Counted from the stretch's first letter, positions 36,061-49,300 are shown. The stretch: 64,000 bases of DNA from Parapristionchus giblindavisi (GCA_943737045.1 CALSFV010000008.1:1612001-1676000); one strand, 5' to 3'. A program made the numbers and translations. The notes: generated from the sequence alone by a model not told the origin.

Positions 36061-37385
36061 AAAACATTCCCATATCATCATGCCTCCTAAATCACGTACA
36101 TTTTCCAAGAAACATTTGCCGATGAGTCAGAATGTTTGTTCTTTATTCAAGCTTCATTTAGCATTTTACATATAATAATATTATAATAGATGAATGAAAA
36201 TCCTGCTAGACACGCCCTTGAAATGCGACATTTCATTATGCACGGACTACTTTATTCGGTCAGTGAACTATGACGAAAACTCGTGACAAAACTGCACTTG
36301 CTCTATTGTATGCGTGGAATTCCGTGTTCCCTGAACTTTTGAATTAATTTTATTCTGGCTCACATCGTGTCTTCTGCGCTCTGCGACCGATAAAGCGAGA
36401 TTCTATTTATGATGTTATAGCCGCAGCTGATAAATCTAATCGGCCTATCTATCAATATAATCGGCTGATAAAGTTGTTGAAATGAAAAAAAAAAGATTCT
36501 CGTGTTCTCGCTTGATTGTTTTTCAATATCTTTCGGTTATAGTCTCTGATTGTGCTAGAATACTCCCATTTTTCATTGCCCCCTTATGAAACTGCCACTG
36601 TCTCCTCCTCCATCCTTCGATATTGTAGTCGTCGAACACAAAATTTCATTTCATTTACCACATACGTTGGCCAGGCTCATACATTATTCGTATTACTTAC
36701 TATCCCGAAGTATTTTCCGTTGCCTCGATAAGAACCTTTGTGCGCTTTTTAAAAAAAATTGATGGCATGTTTGGTTTTTGATCATTTTTGGTATAGAATG
36801 TGGCAGTTAAACTATCAAATTGACTAGTTTATTGGTTGGTTAATACGGCTTTTCCTGTCGTTTTTCATTTCTAGCCTGTTTTAACTATTCATCTATGATA
36901 TGTAAAAAGCAGCAAGCATCTAATAAACATAAACCACATATCACTTCTCGGGCGACAAGGGAATGATAATCTGATTTCGGACATAAAGTAGGCGGAATCA
37001 ATTAACCTTCGCAAATTCAATTTTATGACCAATTCCCATTTACTTCGTCTTTGATAATGAGTGGGTGAGTAAGCAACACATGCTATGATCAATTACTATA
37101 GATCAATTATTCAATTTAGATTTCTTTCAGAGTGCACATCTTTTCATTCTTTCGTTTCTTCATCATTTTTCATGTTTTCCTATCTTTTCTTTTTATTTCC
37201 CTTTCATCTTTTCATCTTTTCTTTTCTTTTCACATCTATGAATATGCGAAATCTAAGACGTGTATAGCATCAATATGGGAACTATACCATAGTAGTTAGC
37301 TGTTCTAAATAATGAGAAAAAACGTTTTAAATAGCTTTCAGTTCTTTCTTTCCTTGTTGTTTTGCGATTATGAATCCAGATTGAG
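36061..37385. other. Non-coding stretch, nothing recognised
   Basis: AT-rich. A CT/TTTTC-rich patch lies at 37150-37230. No supported gene. Confidence 0.4.
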
Positions 37386-37733
37386 TTAAAGGTGGAGACC
37401 CGCGAATGATCATGCAAATCTCTTATATCTCGCTTATGCAAGTGTCTAGTGATATGCAAGAAGATAGGGAGACTACCCATTGTCCCATTAGCGTAGTGGT
37501 AAAACTTCTAACTAGAAAGCGCATGGTCACGGGTTCGAATCCTATTGCCGAACTTTCTTATTTTCAAAAAGCGCGCCTTTGCCTGAGTTTGATAGCATGA
37601 TTCATTCATGATTCTAGCGATCAATATGCTGAATTAGCATAAAATAAATAGTGTACGGTATGTAGAATAACTTTTGCTATCATTCTGCCTTCACAGTTTG
37701 TTCACGAAAATATTCGCGGGAGTCCACCTTTAA
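37386..37733 (+). repeat. Copy (e), reference copy of the TTAA/tRNA-like element, 348 bp
   Basis: Terminal inverted repeats are TTAAAGGTGGAGACCCGCGA at the left and the complement of TTAAAGGTGGACTCCCGCGA at the right. The inner part carries a tRNA-like unit on the + strand: A box TAGCGTAGTGG (37489-37499), B box GGTTCGAATCC (37532-37542) and then TATTGCCGAA. After it come the conserved blocks TTTTCAAAAAGCGCGCCTTT, CATGATTCATTCATGATTCT, GCGATCAATATGCTGAATTA and TTCACAGTTTGTTCACG. No reading frame of note. It is a non-autonomous DNA element whose interior could be a Pol III promoter. The acceptor stem of a true tRNA is not present. Confidence 0.95.
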
Positions 37734-38580
37734 GTGTTTTCAAGACGCTCGAGCATAACTTCTAGTGCAACAACAATAAGAGTGGGTGCTTTTGAAGTTT
37801 TCGGAGCTTTTGGTGCTCTGGGTGCTCATACGGTGCACTGCGCTCATTGTTAAGTTGTGTTTTTTCTGGAATATCTTTAGACAAGGAATTCTCACGAAAG
37901 TTGAAATAACACATTTCAATGACGTTGCTATTATTTTTAAAATTATCATGTTTATATCAATCTTATATAGTAGTTACTACTTGATCTGTGTTCGAAAGAT
38001 ATGAAAAGAAGAGAAAACTCTCCACATTTTCTACACTCTCTTATCATTATTTCGTTTATTTCCAGACTTCAAGACTGTTCTCTGATATTATCTGTCCCAC
38101 TTCACAAATAATTCCGTGTAAAATTCTTAATTTCACATATTTATCAGTTTTCTTTAGCTGACAAACTGGGTTTATTATGCTAGTTTGTCTATCTGAAGCG
38201 TTTCGGGCATTCAGTAATTCATCAGTAAAAAAAATGAAACTCGCGCCTTTTCCGTTGCAATTCCATTATCCGCCCACTTTGACTTAAAAGTCTCGAAATG
38301 ATTCCTGTTGCAGCTGCCAACTTGAGATCATTCACCTGCGGGAAAACGTGGCCTGCCCATGGTTTCCAAGTTTTCACTTAGAGGGTTGAGAAACAGTCTC
38401 TTACTTTTAGTGATAACATACATATTTTTAGTAATTAATAAATGTTCCTTCCTCTTGAAGGTCTTATTTTTTCGATTGTTTTAGCAGGTTATGTTTTCAT
38501 TCGCATGTCACTTTTCTAATTATACTGTGAGATATTATTGGTTTAGTATTTTGACCTAATAAAATTGCGTTTCGCATCAG
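37734..38580. other. Non-coding stretch, nothing recognised
   Basis: No supported gene or repeat. Confidence 0.4.
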
Positions 38581-38690
38581 GCACACCAGAGCAAAATTTT
38601 AAACTGTCCGCTCCGTTCACACTCTCCTGCTTTATTTGTCAACGAGAGAGCGTTGCCAGATCGCGAGTAAAATTAGCTGTCTTTAACGCT
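38581..38690. repeat. Snap-back element copy 11
   Basis: GCACACCAGAGCAAAATTTT, CTCCGCTCC, then CAACGAGAGAGCGTTGCCAG and GTAAAATTAGCT. Confidence 0.75.
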
Positions 38691-40506
38691 TACTCTGGTA
38701 CTGTGTCACTTTTCTAGTTATCCTTTTTCTCAATAATTCTTTTTTTTGTACTTTTGCATTGTGTCTATCTGCAAATTGTCTGCATGAGATTTTTTTAGAA
38801 TAGTTTCAAATCGAATTGAATGACTTATTCGTGTATAAAAAGGTGCAGGATAGAAATATTGCTTATTATAATTTATTACGTTAAACAATAACAGTAAAAC
38901 TTGTCTTATATCAAAACTAGTATGATTTATCACATACACCACAAACATCACATATTGACACCAATATTCCTCTACATTCTTTGTAAATACAATATGAGAC
39001 ATTGTAGTCACGATTAGATCAATCATATTTTTGTTCAACTACCACTATTATTTTACTTAGTATACTGTAGTTACAGTATATCATGCCATAGTTACAGTAT
39101 GCGGACGAATTTTGGGGTTTTTTGTACGAGATCGATAACACTGGGGAGGAGGGAGGTTCAGTGGGCGTTGTTGCCGGAAATTTTACATTATTAAGTGGCA
39201 ATTTATATCCCGCTAATTCGTTCAGCGCTTATTGTTGACTATTTTGAGCCAATTGAGAACAATTTAACGCGCAGTCGTGACAGCTCTTGCCTAATTTTGT
39301 AAAATAACAGCGATATTTGATGCGAGAACTGGGCATTACAGAAAATATTTGACTATTTCATTGCTAAGAATAAGTTTGTTCAACTAAACAAGAGGGTGTG
39401 AATGATATCACTCATGCCTTTGCTTAAAAAATCCCATCCTAAAGCTTGCACCATATTTATAAATAATGCAATTCCGTACCAAGGTTGAACCGAAGCAGGC
39501 AAAGAGACCAGAAAACACTCTATTTTATAGCTTTTCTATGCATACCGAATCTGTATCACGTTCTACTGGCATATTAATTGAGCTATCAAGCTAATAGTAA
39601 GCAATTATGTTGTCGTGCATTTACCGAGAAGGGAATGATATCAGGTCAGGTGGAGTTAGTTATTGACCCCATCCACACCGTTTGTGTCGAAATCACGCAA
39701 TTTTTAATGCCGATTTTCTCGAGGCAAAGGTAGATTGGGGCACATACGGATTCGTAATCCGCAGCGAAAGCTGATCCTGGCCATGCTTCTCAAAGTCATG
39801 TTGACCTGAAAGCCTCCCCTGGCAAGTACCTACATATTTCAATTCCAATATTCCTCCATTATCAAACATTGTTCATCATAAATTTCACAAATTTCTTGGT
39901 AAATGAATATTATATTTTGTCATTTGCTGTTTTCAATCCTATCTAACGTCATACTTCTGATTTGTGAGGTTTTACTCAAAAGGTGAACAAGTAGATTCAG
40001 TGCACATTCAGTAAACACCTATCAATAAGCACTATAGCCGTGCACCACTTACTCACTTAGTTACGTAGTAGATCCATCTTCAGCGGGCAGAGCCGCGTGG
40101 ATCACAATCTCTCCACATTTCTCTATTGCGAGTAGTCCAGTGTTGGCAGAGCACTCTAGTCGTGCATTGCAATACCATAATGATATCTCGCAGAAACCAC
40201 CTGTTAATCAACACAATCAAACCAAGGTCTGGTATTGCTTTGATATTTACTATTTGTAGCTTACCATATTTGGCTATTCCAATAAATCACTTTCTTATTG
40301 ATTACTTGTGTTTTAATTCGCTAATTTTAAGAGAACTTTCAGTAAGAAAGTTCTTATTATTCGTAGTTCCATTAGAGTTTCGCAAGTTGATTCGTTCCTC
40401 TATTATTACTTCTTCTATACAGACGTTTACTCTATTATAAGAGTGCGCTCACATCATTTTAAACTAACGCAATTTCATTTGTGACTCAAGAACGGCGATT
40501 ATATAT
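38691..40506. other. Non-coding stretch, nothing firmly recognised
   Basis: Near 39750 the sequence ACGGATTCGTAATCCGC resembles a tRNA anticodon arm, but the other arms are not present. No gene supported. Confidence 0.4.
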
Positions 40507-40648
40507 GGCGAATTCCCCCTTCACCAACATTGTGACGCCCTTCCTCTTCGAAGGCACAAAGCCCGACGACAATTGGGAACTGTCCGTAGTCAAGTGCTTT
40601 CCCTGCGATTTTCCGACCATAGATGTTTGTTTTTTGTGGTATCAATAG
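40507..40648 (+). CDS. Possible isolated coding exon, product unknown
   Basis: An ATG at 40507 opens a 46-codon frame whose composition is richer in G+C and less repetitive than the surroundings, starting MANSPFTNIVTPFLFEGTKP and followed by a Cys-containing stretch. It might be a first exon ending near 40623, or chance. No partner exon was found. It could in principle be an upstream exon of the receptor gene that begins at 46324, but the intron would then be about 5.7 kb. Nothing in it identifies a family. Confidence 0.2.
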
Positions 40649-43426
40649 CATAGTATTTTATCGGTCACACAGCTATCCCAGATTAATCAGTTTAGAGACA
40701 ATCATTCCCTCGCCACCGGTTCTGGTTTTGCTTTATAAATGTTTTTTTTGAGTAAAAAATGAATCTATAGAACTACATTTTAAGAAATCCTTAGAAGTAG
40801 CGCATGCATTATCTCTTCAATCTCCACTTTCGTTCTAGTAACATTACGAAACCTATTTCAATCTCCAAATCTAAACGGGCTTTTTGCGATAATCTGAACT
40901 CACGAAAAGAAAGGAGAAAGTGAAAAATCAGAAAAAAAATGAAAAAAGGCGATTACCTAGCAAAGATAGGATACATAATTATTCATTCCGTCACGCAACC
41001 GTTCGTATACCCCACGCAGCGCGTCAAAACCACTACTTTCACGGGAAATTTTTTCACCAAAGAGTAAACATTTCCAATTTGGCCCCTAATAAAACCATTT
41101 TCAACATGTTTAAAGGAGTTTTTGTTATGGAGTTGCACTCTTCTCAATTCCTATTTCGTATTAATTCCTCATTCTTCGAAAACGTTCCATTTCCCTGTTT
41201 GTTGCGCACAGCTCAAGACAATACAGTGAGAAAACTCTGCGGTTTTAAACCCAATTACCTAATGTTATCCACTAATTTTCCGAGTTTTGGTCAATAAGAT
41301 ATATTTAATGTCTAGGATCGCTTTGAAGTAACTGTAGAAAATGTTGTGCAGGTTTTGAGATATCCGAAATATATTTGGAAATTGAACATAATTCTAAACT
41401 ATCCTCACGTATTATTTAATAAGGAACGTGTGATCGAAAGCGTTTGCGCGTACAAGCGCTGGTTACTGGAACACCTACTAATATTCTTCATGCAATTGAT
41501 GTAAAACCTTTTGTCTGGACCTTCGTCAGATCACCAACCTGTCCCGCGACATTCCTATGCATAATTCAGGCGTCCTTTCTCTTTTCGTGAATAGACAACC
41601 AAATGATGCAATGAGAACCCGTGATATGCTCCTATAAAAGCAGGCCTTATGATCTCAGCTTTGTCTATTTGAGGGTATTTAGAGCGCAGTGGCCTTTAAG
41701 TATCGATTGCATGATTATGCTGTATATTTTCCTCAGATGTATCATTATTGAGATTATTGGGATACGCGATTGATTCTGATGTTGAGGTGATCAGCCCTTA
41801 TGTGGATTCTGAAAGTTTTGACAAACCATTAAAATATTGGCCACGCTTTCATAATTGACTTCACCATTGCCAACCCGAATTCGTGGATATTTCTTACAAA
41901 TATATTATCGAAGCTGAATTTTTGTTATAATGCCTCTGTGATAATCTTTCATGCACACGTCATTTGTCTTCAAAGCGACAACCCGACTAATATTGGGTAG
42001 GACCACAAAAACATACACCATGAATTAATTCACGCCAAAAAGATGTAACTGTCTGCTCTAATAGTAAATATGGACTGTAATTTCGTTAGCAGTCACTCTC
42101 AGACAGTCGTTTTCAACTAATTTTATTCCTGATTTTCACTCGATTTCCCCTTATAGCCTGAACAAAGCTCTTGAGCGACAAAGGAGGATATGTTTATACT
42201 ATTGCCTTGTTTCTGATTGTGAATATTTCGTTTCTTATTACTTTCATATATCGACGTCAATAATCTTAACGAGAATAGGCACACGACAATTTTTTCTCAT
42301 CAGATAAGGCTATTTTCGGGTTCTTAAACGCGAAATCACATGGTCGCAGGATTTTGTTCCTTTTTATTTTCACGCAAATGCTTTTGTTTCACGTGGGTAA
42401 TGCGAAATGTATTTGTACCGTGAGTTCTCGAATGACAGATGTAGAACCCAAGTGGCAAGAAGTTACACTCCCTTTTGAACCCCACATGCCACTTCTCTCC
42501 ACCTCTCTCCCAAAATGATATTCCCTGCTGTGCTGAGACTGCACTGAAAAAGTCAGACTACAAAACACTTTGCTCGGTATATCGAATTTGTCGACGAATT
42601 GCAATTTTCGAGTACGTATAACGCCACAATTCCGCATGATTCCGGCATTTAACGTCTGTGTCACTAATAAGCAATCATAATTAGCTTTCGAGCATGAGCG
42701 GAAGCTGAGTGACGGAAAGAGGAATATGTGCGCGAATAGAAAACAATAGAAATTTAGGCCGAAACAAAGCGAGAGAGAGCAATGAGAAGAAGAAGCAAGA
42801 CTAACTAATTATTCTTCAAGAGATCTAGAGGAGGGTTGAGATAGATATAACAATTATTCAGTTTTTTTTCTATTCTTTATTTATAAGCGTGAATTTGCTC
42901 TCATTTAATTATTTTATAACATTTCTAGCTGATTACTGTATGCGTTGCCAAACTATCTCTGATTACGATTGCGAATCAAAATATTCAAAAAAATTTCTTA
43001 TTTTTGAAAGCCGATGCAATTGTAGAATATTTGATGGACTTCCTTCCTTACATTCGTTCGTTTTTGTCCATGGACTTTCTTTCCTTATGTGTGTGTCCTA
43101 TAACATAATATATTCCGATGAACAAAGGATACTTGTATTTACGAAGGGGGAAATCTCATAGTGTCGAATGAAATCATGGACACTCATTGTTGTTCTGTCT
43201 GCGTTCTTTCCTTTGTCGACTGAATTATTGATGAACTCGACTATTTTTCATATTTCAGAGTACTAGAAACGTGATGTGTGCGCCGAGAAGTTTGATCCTT
43301 TTGTTGAAGCGTTGCCCTAGGCAGACTTGTCGCCTTTCAATATAGTTTCCAGCTGAATATTTCATTGAAACCATGACGCGAATTATTACTTTTTGATCTC
43401 ACCAACTTCCCATTGTTCTTAGAAAA
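40649..43426. other. Non-coding stretch, nothing recognised
   Basis: The frame 40920-41297 on + (125 codons) has no recognisable domain and no coding-like composition. No repeat family was recognised. Confidence 0.35.
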
Positions 43427-43530
43427 TATGTTATTAGCTAATGCATATTATGATATTTTTATCACTTTTTCAAACACTTATGTTATTAGCTAATGCATAT
43501 TATGATATTTTTATCACTTTTTCAAACACT
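43427..43530. repeat. 52-bp direct tandem duplication (2 copies)
   Basis: The unit starts TATGTTATTAGCTAATGCAT and ends TTTTTCAAACACT. The copies look identical, so the event is recent or the region is subject to slippage. Confidence 0.92.
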
Positions 43531-43937
43531 TTTTTAACGTTAGCAGCATTAAAGATTGATAGGGGAATCGAATCCAATATCTCCAAACAGCAACGTGAAT
43601 GCTGTTCCGTCCGCGCCGCGCTAGACGTAAGGGCATTTGTTTTTGGACAGCCTTCTAATTCAAATTATATCATATTTAGGCAGCCCAAAACTCCCTCATT
43701 CGCCGATTTCCGATATGTGTTACTCTTTTATTATCACTCTCTTGAATGGATATGTAAATGCCTCATGTGTTTTGTGATATGCAACTCGTGACAAATCTGG
43801 TATCAGAAATGATTGAATTTCCGGCCCGGTGATGAAAACAGCTGAAGTTTAGAGCGAAGATCTAGAAGTAAATTGGTTTGGCATGCTTGATTAGGCATTG
43901 ATTCAGTTCCTAGAACTACTTTTCAAAACTTTTAAAT

Positions 43938-44042
43938 GCACATCTGAGCAAATTTTGATCTCCGCTCTGGCAACACTCTCTTGTAGACAAACAAAGCGTG
44001 AGAACATTGAGAGAGAGAGTTCAAATTAGTTCGAGGTTTGCC
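43938..44042. repeat. Snap-back element copy 12
   Basis: GCACATCTGAGCAAATTTTG, CTCCGCTCTGGCAACACTCT, then GAGAGTTCAAATTAGTTCGA. Confidence 0.75.
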
Positions 44043-44644
44043 TTCAAGCATGGTGTAAGATGTGGTCAATGTTTCCTAACTACAGTATCCTGAATCAATA
44101 AATAGAATGTTCATTTATCCCCACCCACAATCATGCCCTTGTCAGTTTAACTATAAATATTATTGTCTGTTAGGACAACTGTGTGCTACGATATTTCCAA
44201 CTTTGTCCATTTAATCCAGTATTTCTCGCACAACTTCCCGCGTCTCCCACTTTGTCACCTACCTACGCTCATTTCGCATTCTGCCACTCTACTTCGCAGT
44301 TATATTTTCGGCCCCTACTTTACGGCTAGAATCCATTATTCGGAGTTTTCTGTCTATTATTCGGTGTCTCCAGAAGGTTTTATCGGTGCATACTGAAAAT
44401 AAAAATGGCATTCATCTGTAAAATGGTCTTCGTGATCATGCAGAACTCATTTAGCATTCTTTTCACAATCACATCCATCACGTCAATAAAGTCATTCAAA
44501 AAGTGGTTTCTGGCTTTATAGTTCTTGGTAAGTTACTCGATTCAAACGAATTTTTCTGGCACCCGACGCATGTTTATTGCTTTATTGTAATGAGTTACCG
44601 TATAATTTCCTATTAATCGGTGATCTTTCACTCTCTCCCACTCA
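44043..44644. other. Non-coding stretch, nothing recognised
   Basis: No supported gene or repeat. Confidence 0.4.
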
Positions 44645-44969
44645 TCTGGAGTGCCGCGAATATTTTCGTGAACAAAACTGTAAGGGCAGAATGATGGCAA
44701 AAATTAATCTATATACCGTACACTATTTACTTTGTGCTGATTCAGCTTATTGATCGCTAGAATCATCATGATGGATAGAACAGGCAAAGAAGCGCTTTAT
44801 AAACATTGGTAAGTTCGGCAATAGATCTCGAACCTGCGACCATGCTGACGCGCTATTACCATTTCGCAATGGGATTTATGTACCGTCTTTCTTATTATTT
44901 GATCGTTGCAACGATTCTCGTTAGATATATGCGTGAACATTCTCGGTTCTTCATCTTTCAGTGTAAGGA
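44645..44969 (-). repeat. Copy (f) of the TTAA/tRNA-like element, decayed ends
   Basis: CCGCGAATATTTTCGTGAAC marks the left end. The tRNA-like unit is on the minus strand (TTCGGCAATAGATCTCGAAC, GCGACCATGC, ACCATTTCGCAATGGGA). The TTAA terminus on the left has mutated, and the right terminus is recognisable only as ATTCTCGGTTCTTCATCTTT. Confidence 0.7.
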
Positions 44970-45860
44970 CATTAAGTATTGGCAATTTTATAAAATATTC
45001 GTCATGAAGAGGGGGAGGCTCCGCCCATTTTTATAAAATTTGAAATTAGCATTCCCTATGAGGTAGCGTCTTGTAGAGAACTACTGTAGCGGAACTCTGA
45101 AACCAGTATCGTGGTCTATGTAAACGTAAACTTGTCCCATTCTCCTTTTTTATCGTGTACCATTCATTCATTTTAAATCAGTTTATAATTATTGGATTAT
45201 TTTGACCATTTTCAAATATCAACTAATGCAAAAATTCTAATTTAACAATTCATAGTGGCTTCCTATTTTTTTGGATATTCGGAGGTGTTATCGATTTGTC
45301 AATTGGCCTTGATTTCTCGAACTTCTTGTAGTATTCAGTAAATAATTAATTAGGCCAATCGTGCTAAATGCTGAGAACAATCAAAGTTTTTTGACTGCGT
45401 CATATTCTCCCCCCTTAGTTCCTCTTCGTATTCCTTCATGCGTGGTGACAATACGCAAGTTTACAGTATCCAGATGCCGTATCCAGTTTCATATATCTTT
45501 TCAAGATTACGGCATCCATTTAAATTATACAGAATTCTGAATTACAGTGAGGAATCCATTCAACAATCCTATTTTATCTTACAATTAGGAATAATATAAA
45601 GTTAGATAAATCGCAAAATTATTTTCCTGGAAGTACTACAAATAATTGCACGTTCAATAACTTTGTATTCGGTATCTGACTCTGGCAGGTCACAAATGAA
45701 CTACCCTTAAAACCCTAACAATGTGGCCGGCCTATAGCCACGCACACCCAGACCTTCACAAACTGTCAACAAGCATTGTCTGCCACATTGTCAGTCCATC
45801 TTTATAAGCCAGACGTCGTGTGAGTGCATTTTAAATGAGACAGTCTGCATATTATTATGC
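44970..45860. other. Non-coding stretch, nothing recognised
   Basis: No supported gene or repeat. Confidence 0.4.
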
Positions 45861-46075
45861 GGTGTTAAAATCTTGTAAAAGTAGATGGAAAAGTGTAAAA
45901 GTAGTGTTATTTTTTTGATTGTAAAAGTAGTTGGAAAAGTAGTAATCCAACACTCGCGTAATGGGATTTTTGCTGTAAAAGTTTGTCAATTACGAAGGCA
46001 TACTACTTTTCCAACTACTTTTACAATCAGAAATTAACACTACTTTTTTCTACTTTTACAAGATTTTAACACCAC
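45861..46075. repeat. Foldback element, 215 bp
   Basis: Left arm GGTGTTAAAATCTTGTAAAA, then AGTAGTTGGAAAAGTAGTA, pairs with the right arm ending CAAGATTTTAACACC. AAAAGTAG recurs in both arms. It lies 250 bp upstream of the receptor start codon. Confidence 0.9.
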
Positions 46076-46300
46076 ATTAGTCTGTGTCCCCTTTTTAAAT
46101 TTGCTGAAAACCCGCCGCTAATTTATACGTATACCATATCCTTCATGCAATTTATTAACATTACGTAAAATTAAGGAGTGCAGTAATCAATCCCGTCCAT
46201 ATCTTTTTTTCGCGTTTCGTGTCGCAATTTATTTATGAATTAATCGTTCCGATTGCTCTTTTTCAATTCCGGTGACCGAGTTCTTCATGATGTAATGGAA

Positions 46301-46310
46301 AATATTGCAG
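46301..46310 (+). promoter_or_regulatory. Candidate trans-splice acceptor of the receptor gene
   Basis: AATATTGCAG ends 13 nt before the chosen start codon at 46324. Alternatively it is the 3' splice site of an upstream 5' exon, because the frame stays open through ACT TGG CGT AGA into the ATG. Confidence 0.35.
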
Positions 46311-46323
46311 AACTTGGCGTAGA

Positions 46324-49300
46324 ATGAGCAGTACACAGAACATCAAGAATTCAATCGAACCACTGAAGGACGCATGGGAGAGCATACAACATGTAAATAA
46401 ATATTTTATTCAATTAATTTAATTAATTAATCATGATTGTATTTAGGCTGAATATCTGATTGGCGAGAGTATTGCATGGAATAATGAGGTAATTATTTTT
46501 TAATTAGAAAATATGCAACCCCAAACGCCTTCACCATTAAATACACACCCTGAGCTAATTTGAATCTCGCCTCTCTGGCAACGCTCTCTGGCTGTCTTAA
46601 TTTGCGAGATAGTGAGAGTAAAATTATCCTGGGGTGAGCCTTAAAACGGAAAGGAATGGCGCCTGATATTAAGCGAGTGTTAACAGTTCGATCACTTTGA
46701 CCAATCGGTTTGGTTCACAAAAATTGTGTCAGCAAAGGAGGCCAAAAATAAGAACACCTACGGCTGTCTTTGGACTGACTAAATAAGTTAAAATACAAAA
46801 TGACCAGAAAATTTCTAAATTGAAGCACAGATTATGTCCGATAGTTCTTTGACATTGACATTGAAACCAAATTCGGTGCGGTAGAACTTTGAACGGTAGA
46901 ACTGTAGAACCCATTCCATGTCACCTGTATCCGGTTATAAATAACAAAGATTACGATGAATAGTTCATCAGACAATAACAGACTAATTGTTTTCCAACTA
47001 CACTCTTACTTTACTTGGAAACGTCGTGACATTTGTTTGTTTGTGCGCAAAGATCGTCCTCCTCACGACGCACTCTCCGCACCAATCACCACACCACTTT
47101 GGGCAGATGAAAGTAGGCTGTATTGCCTGGATGCAGTTGGACATAACACAAGCTAAATTTGATAGTCCAGTCTAGCAAAGATATGATACACTACAATAAA
47201 GGCGCAGAGGTTCGTGATATTCGACAATATCACATAGACCATTGTAATTTGATTGTAATCAAGATTCTCGTGTCCTTTGATCAGATATTAATTCTGGGCA
47301 CTGCTTGCAACACACACGATTACGATTTGAACACATTTATCTAGAGGTCAAGGGATGAGAGCTCTGATATGCATAGCGCTCCACTTCTTACTCCTCGCCT
47401 CGCTGAGATATTTGACACCGATTGCGTTGCGGAAGGAATCGCTCCATCGCGTGATAGGTCGGCCCTTTCTTCTTTTCCTTCGTGGGAACCATTCGATTAC
47501 AGATCGGCTCCACTTCCAGCAGTTGTCCTTCGCAATCTTGTGTAACCAAGACCATTTCCTCATCTGAGCAGTGCGGACAAAATCCCGCATTCTAGTAGAA
47601 TCTCGCAGCCGCTCATTGGAGACATGATCAAGTAAGGTACAGCCGATCATCCAACGCTCCATTCTACGTTGAGCCAGCGACAATCGATTAATTTGTGATT
47701 TGGTCAGAGCGGTCAGAGTACCATAATACCACGTGGTTTATCGATGATGACAATGCAATGTATGGAACGCGTTCTATGAATATCAAGATACAAAACATTT
47801 ACCAGACGACTGGAAATCATTATTGTATTGCTCGATAGTGCATTCACTTGTATGCTACCACAATTTTCACAGATAAAGGAGCATAAAGAAACAGCACAAT
47901 ATGGCCGCACTTTAGGAACTTCACGAATTTTCTGATCCTATAATTGACATGGTAAAAAGCTTCCTTGTTTTGACAGTCTGCGCGCGTCTATTAATATGCA
48001 ATGTCCCATAAATTGGGCGTGTGTCTGGTGGCATTTAACATAAAGTGGACTGAAATTGAAGAAAGGAACACGCAAACAAGCAACAATGCTATATGTAGTA
48101 ATGGGGAATGCGAAACTAGTGAATGGGAAGTCCCAGCACATAGACGCGAAAGAGGTATTCACGGGGACTCCCGCGAACTTTTCGAGCTTTGAACTTTTTT
48201 CCATTATAATACGCGAGTATTGTGAACGAAAAGTGGATTTTAAAGAAATATTTTCATTTCTTTTTGAGTCGAACACGCGGAAGTTAGGTATGCACGTTTT
48301 CATATTATAGTAGGATCTAATGAGTTTCCAGAATATGATGTGCCCCTACTTCCATAATAGTTTCCATGTAGCATGACAGCAATTAGCTGGGTCTTTTCCG
48401 GAATGGGTAGGGTAAAAATATGTAGTCTGCTCCAAGTTTTTTTAAAGTTATGACTCGCACTATTTTTAGCGTGAGATTTCACTCTAATGAACTCAGAGAA
48501 AAGAAGATGTGCTCTTTCAAAGTAAACAGTCTTCGTATTCTTTTGTTCCACGTTTGTAGTGTGAATTTGTTTGAGAACTCGCTTTGTTTATTAGATTGTT
48601 TTCAAAACAAATAAAGTGAAAAATATTGTGAAAAAATGAGCGGCGGGTGAGTGCGCTCTTCCCCTGCCAAAGTAGCCCTGCATTTAGAATGATGGCGAAG
48701 TGAGTTATGGGAAGCTTCCATTATTCGTCTATTGAAGCGGAAAATATGCCAGACCAAAAAGAATTAGGCTAAACAATTGCTATACTTCACGGAACTAGCA
48801 TAACAACGATAATGAAAAGTTCAAAGATCAAGCTGCTGTAGTAGGAGGTGGCGATGAGTAAACATCTTAATTTTTTTAAATAATTAAATATATTTGCAGA
48901 CACAGATCATCTACATCCTGCCTTTCTCAAATCACGAGAACCTACCGCTGATGTTGATAGCACTGGTAAGTGGACTTTTTTCCCTTGATAATAAATACCC
49001 TATGCTAATTTCACTTTCCGCTTTGGCGTACAATTTCGTAGGCAAAGCACGCTAGAGAGTATTGCCATAGTGGAAAGTTTCAAAATAGTTTGTGGCTTTA
49101 AGTAACTATAACTACTGCTAATATTGAGTAACTATAAGTAACTAACCTTGAGTACCATTAAGTAACCGTAAGTTAACGACCCTAAGTTAAGGTGTACGCG
49201 GTGCTGTTCATGATCGGGACGTGCGGTAACGCGGCGATATTGGCGGTCGTGCATCACGTTAAGAATGGCAACACGAAGTAATCTTTGCTCATTTTTTAAT

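Noticed and set aside
37489..37560. Functional tRNA gene
   Set aside because: A and B boxes are perfect, but the acceptor stem does not close and the same unit recurs in seven copies of a mobile element.
39735..39800. tRNA-Thr-like anticodon arm (ACGGATTCGTAATCCGC)
   Set aside because: No D arm, T arm or acceptor stem can be built around it, so chance is the simpler explanation.
43550..43640. B-box-like GGATTCGATTCCCC on the minus strand near 43557-43575
   Set aside because: An isolated match without A box or related copies in the window.
48634..48650. ATGAGCGGCGG followed by GTGAGT, looking like a tiny first exon
   Set aside because: Its phase does not fit receptor exon 3, and no other partner exon is near.
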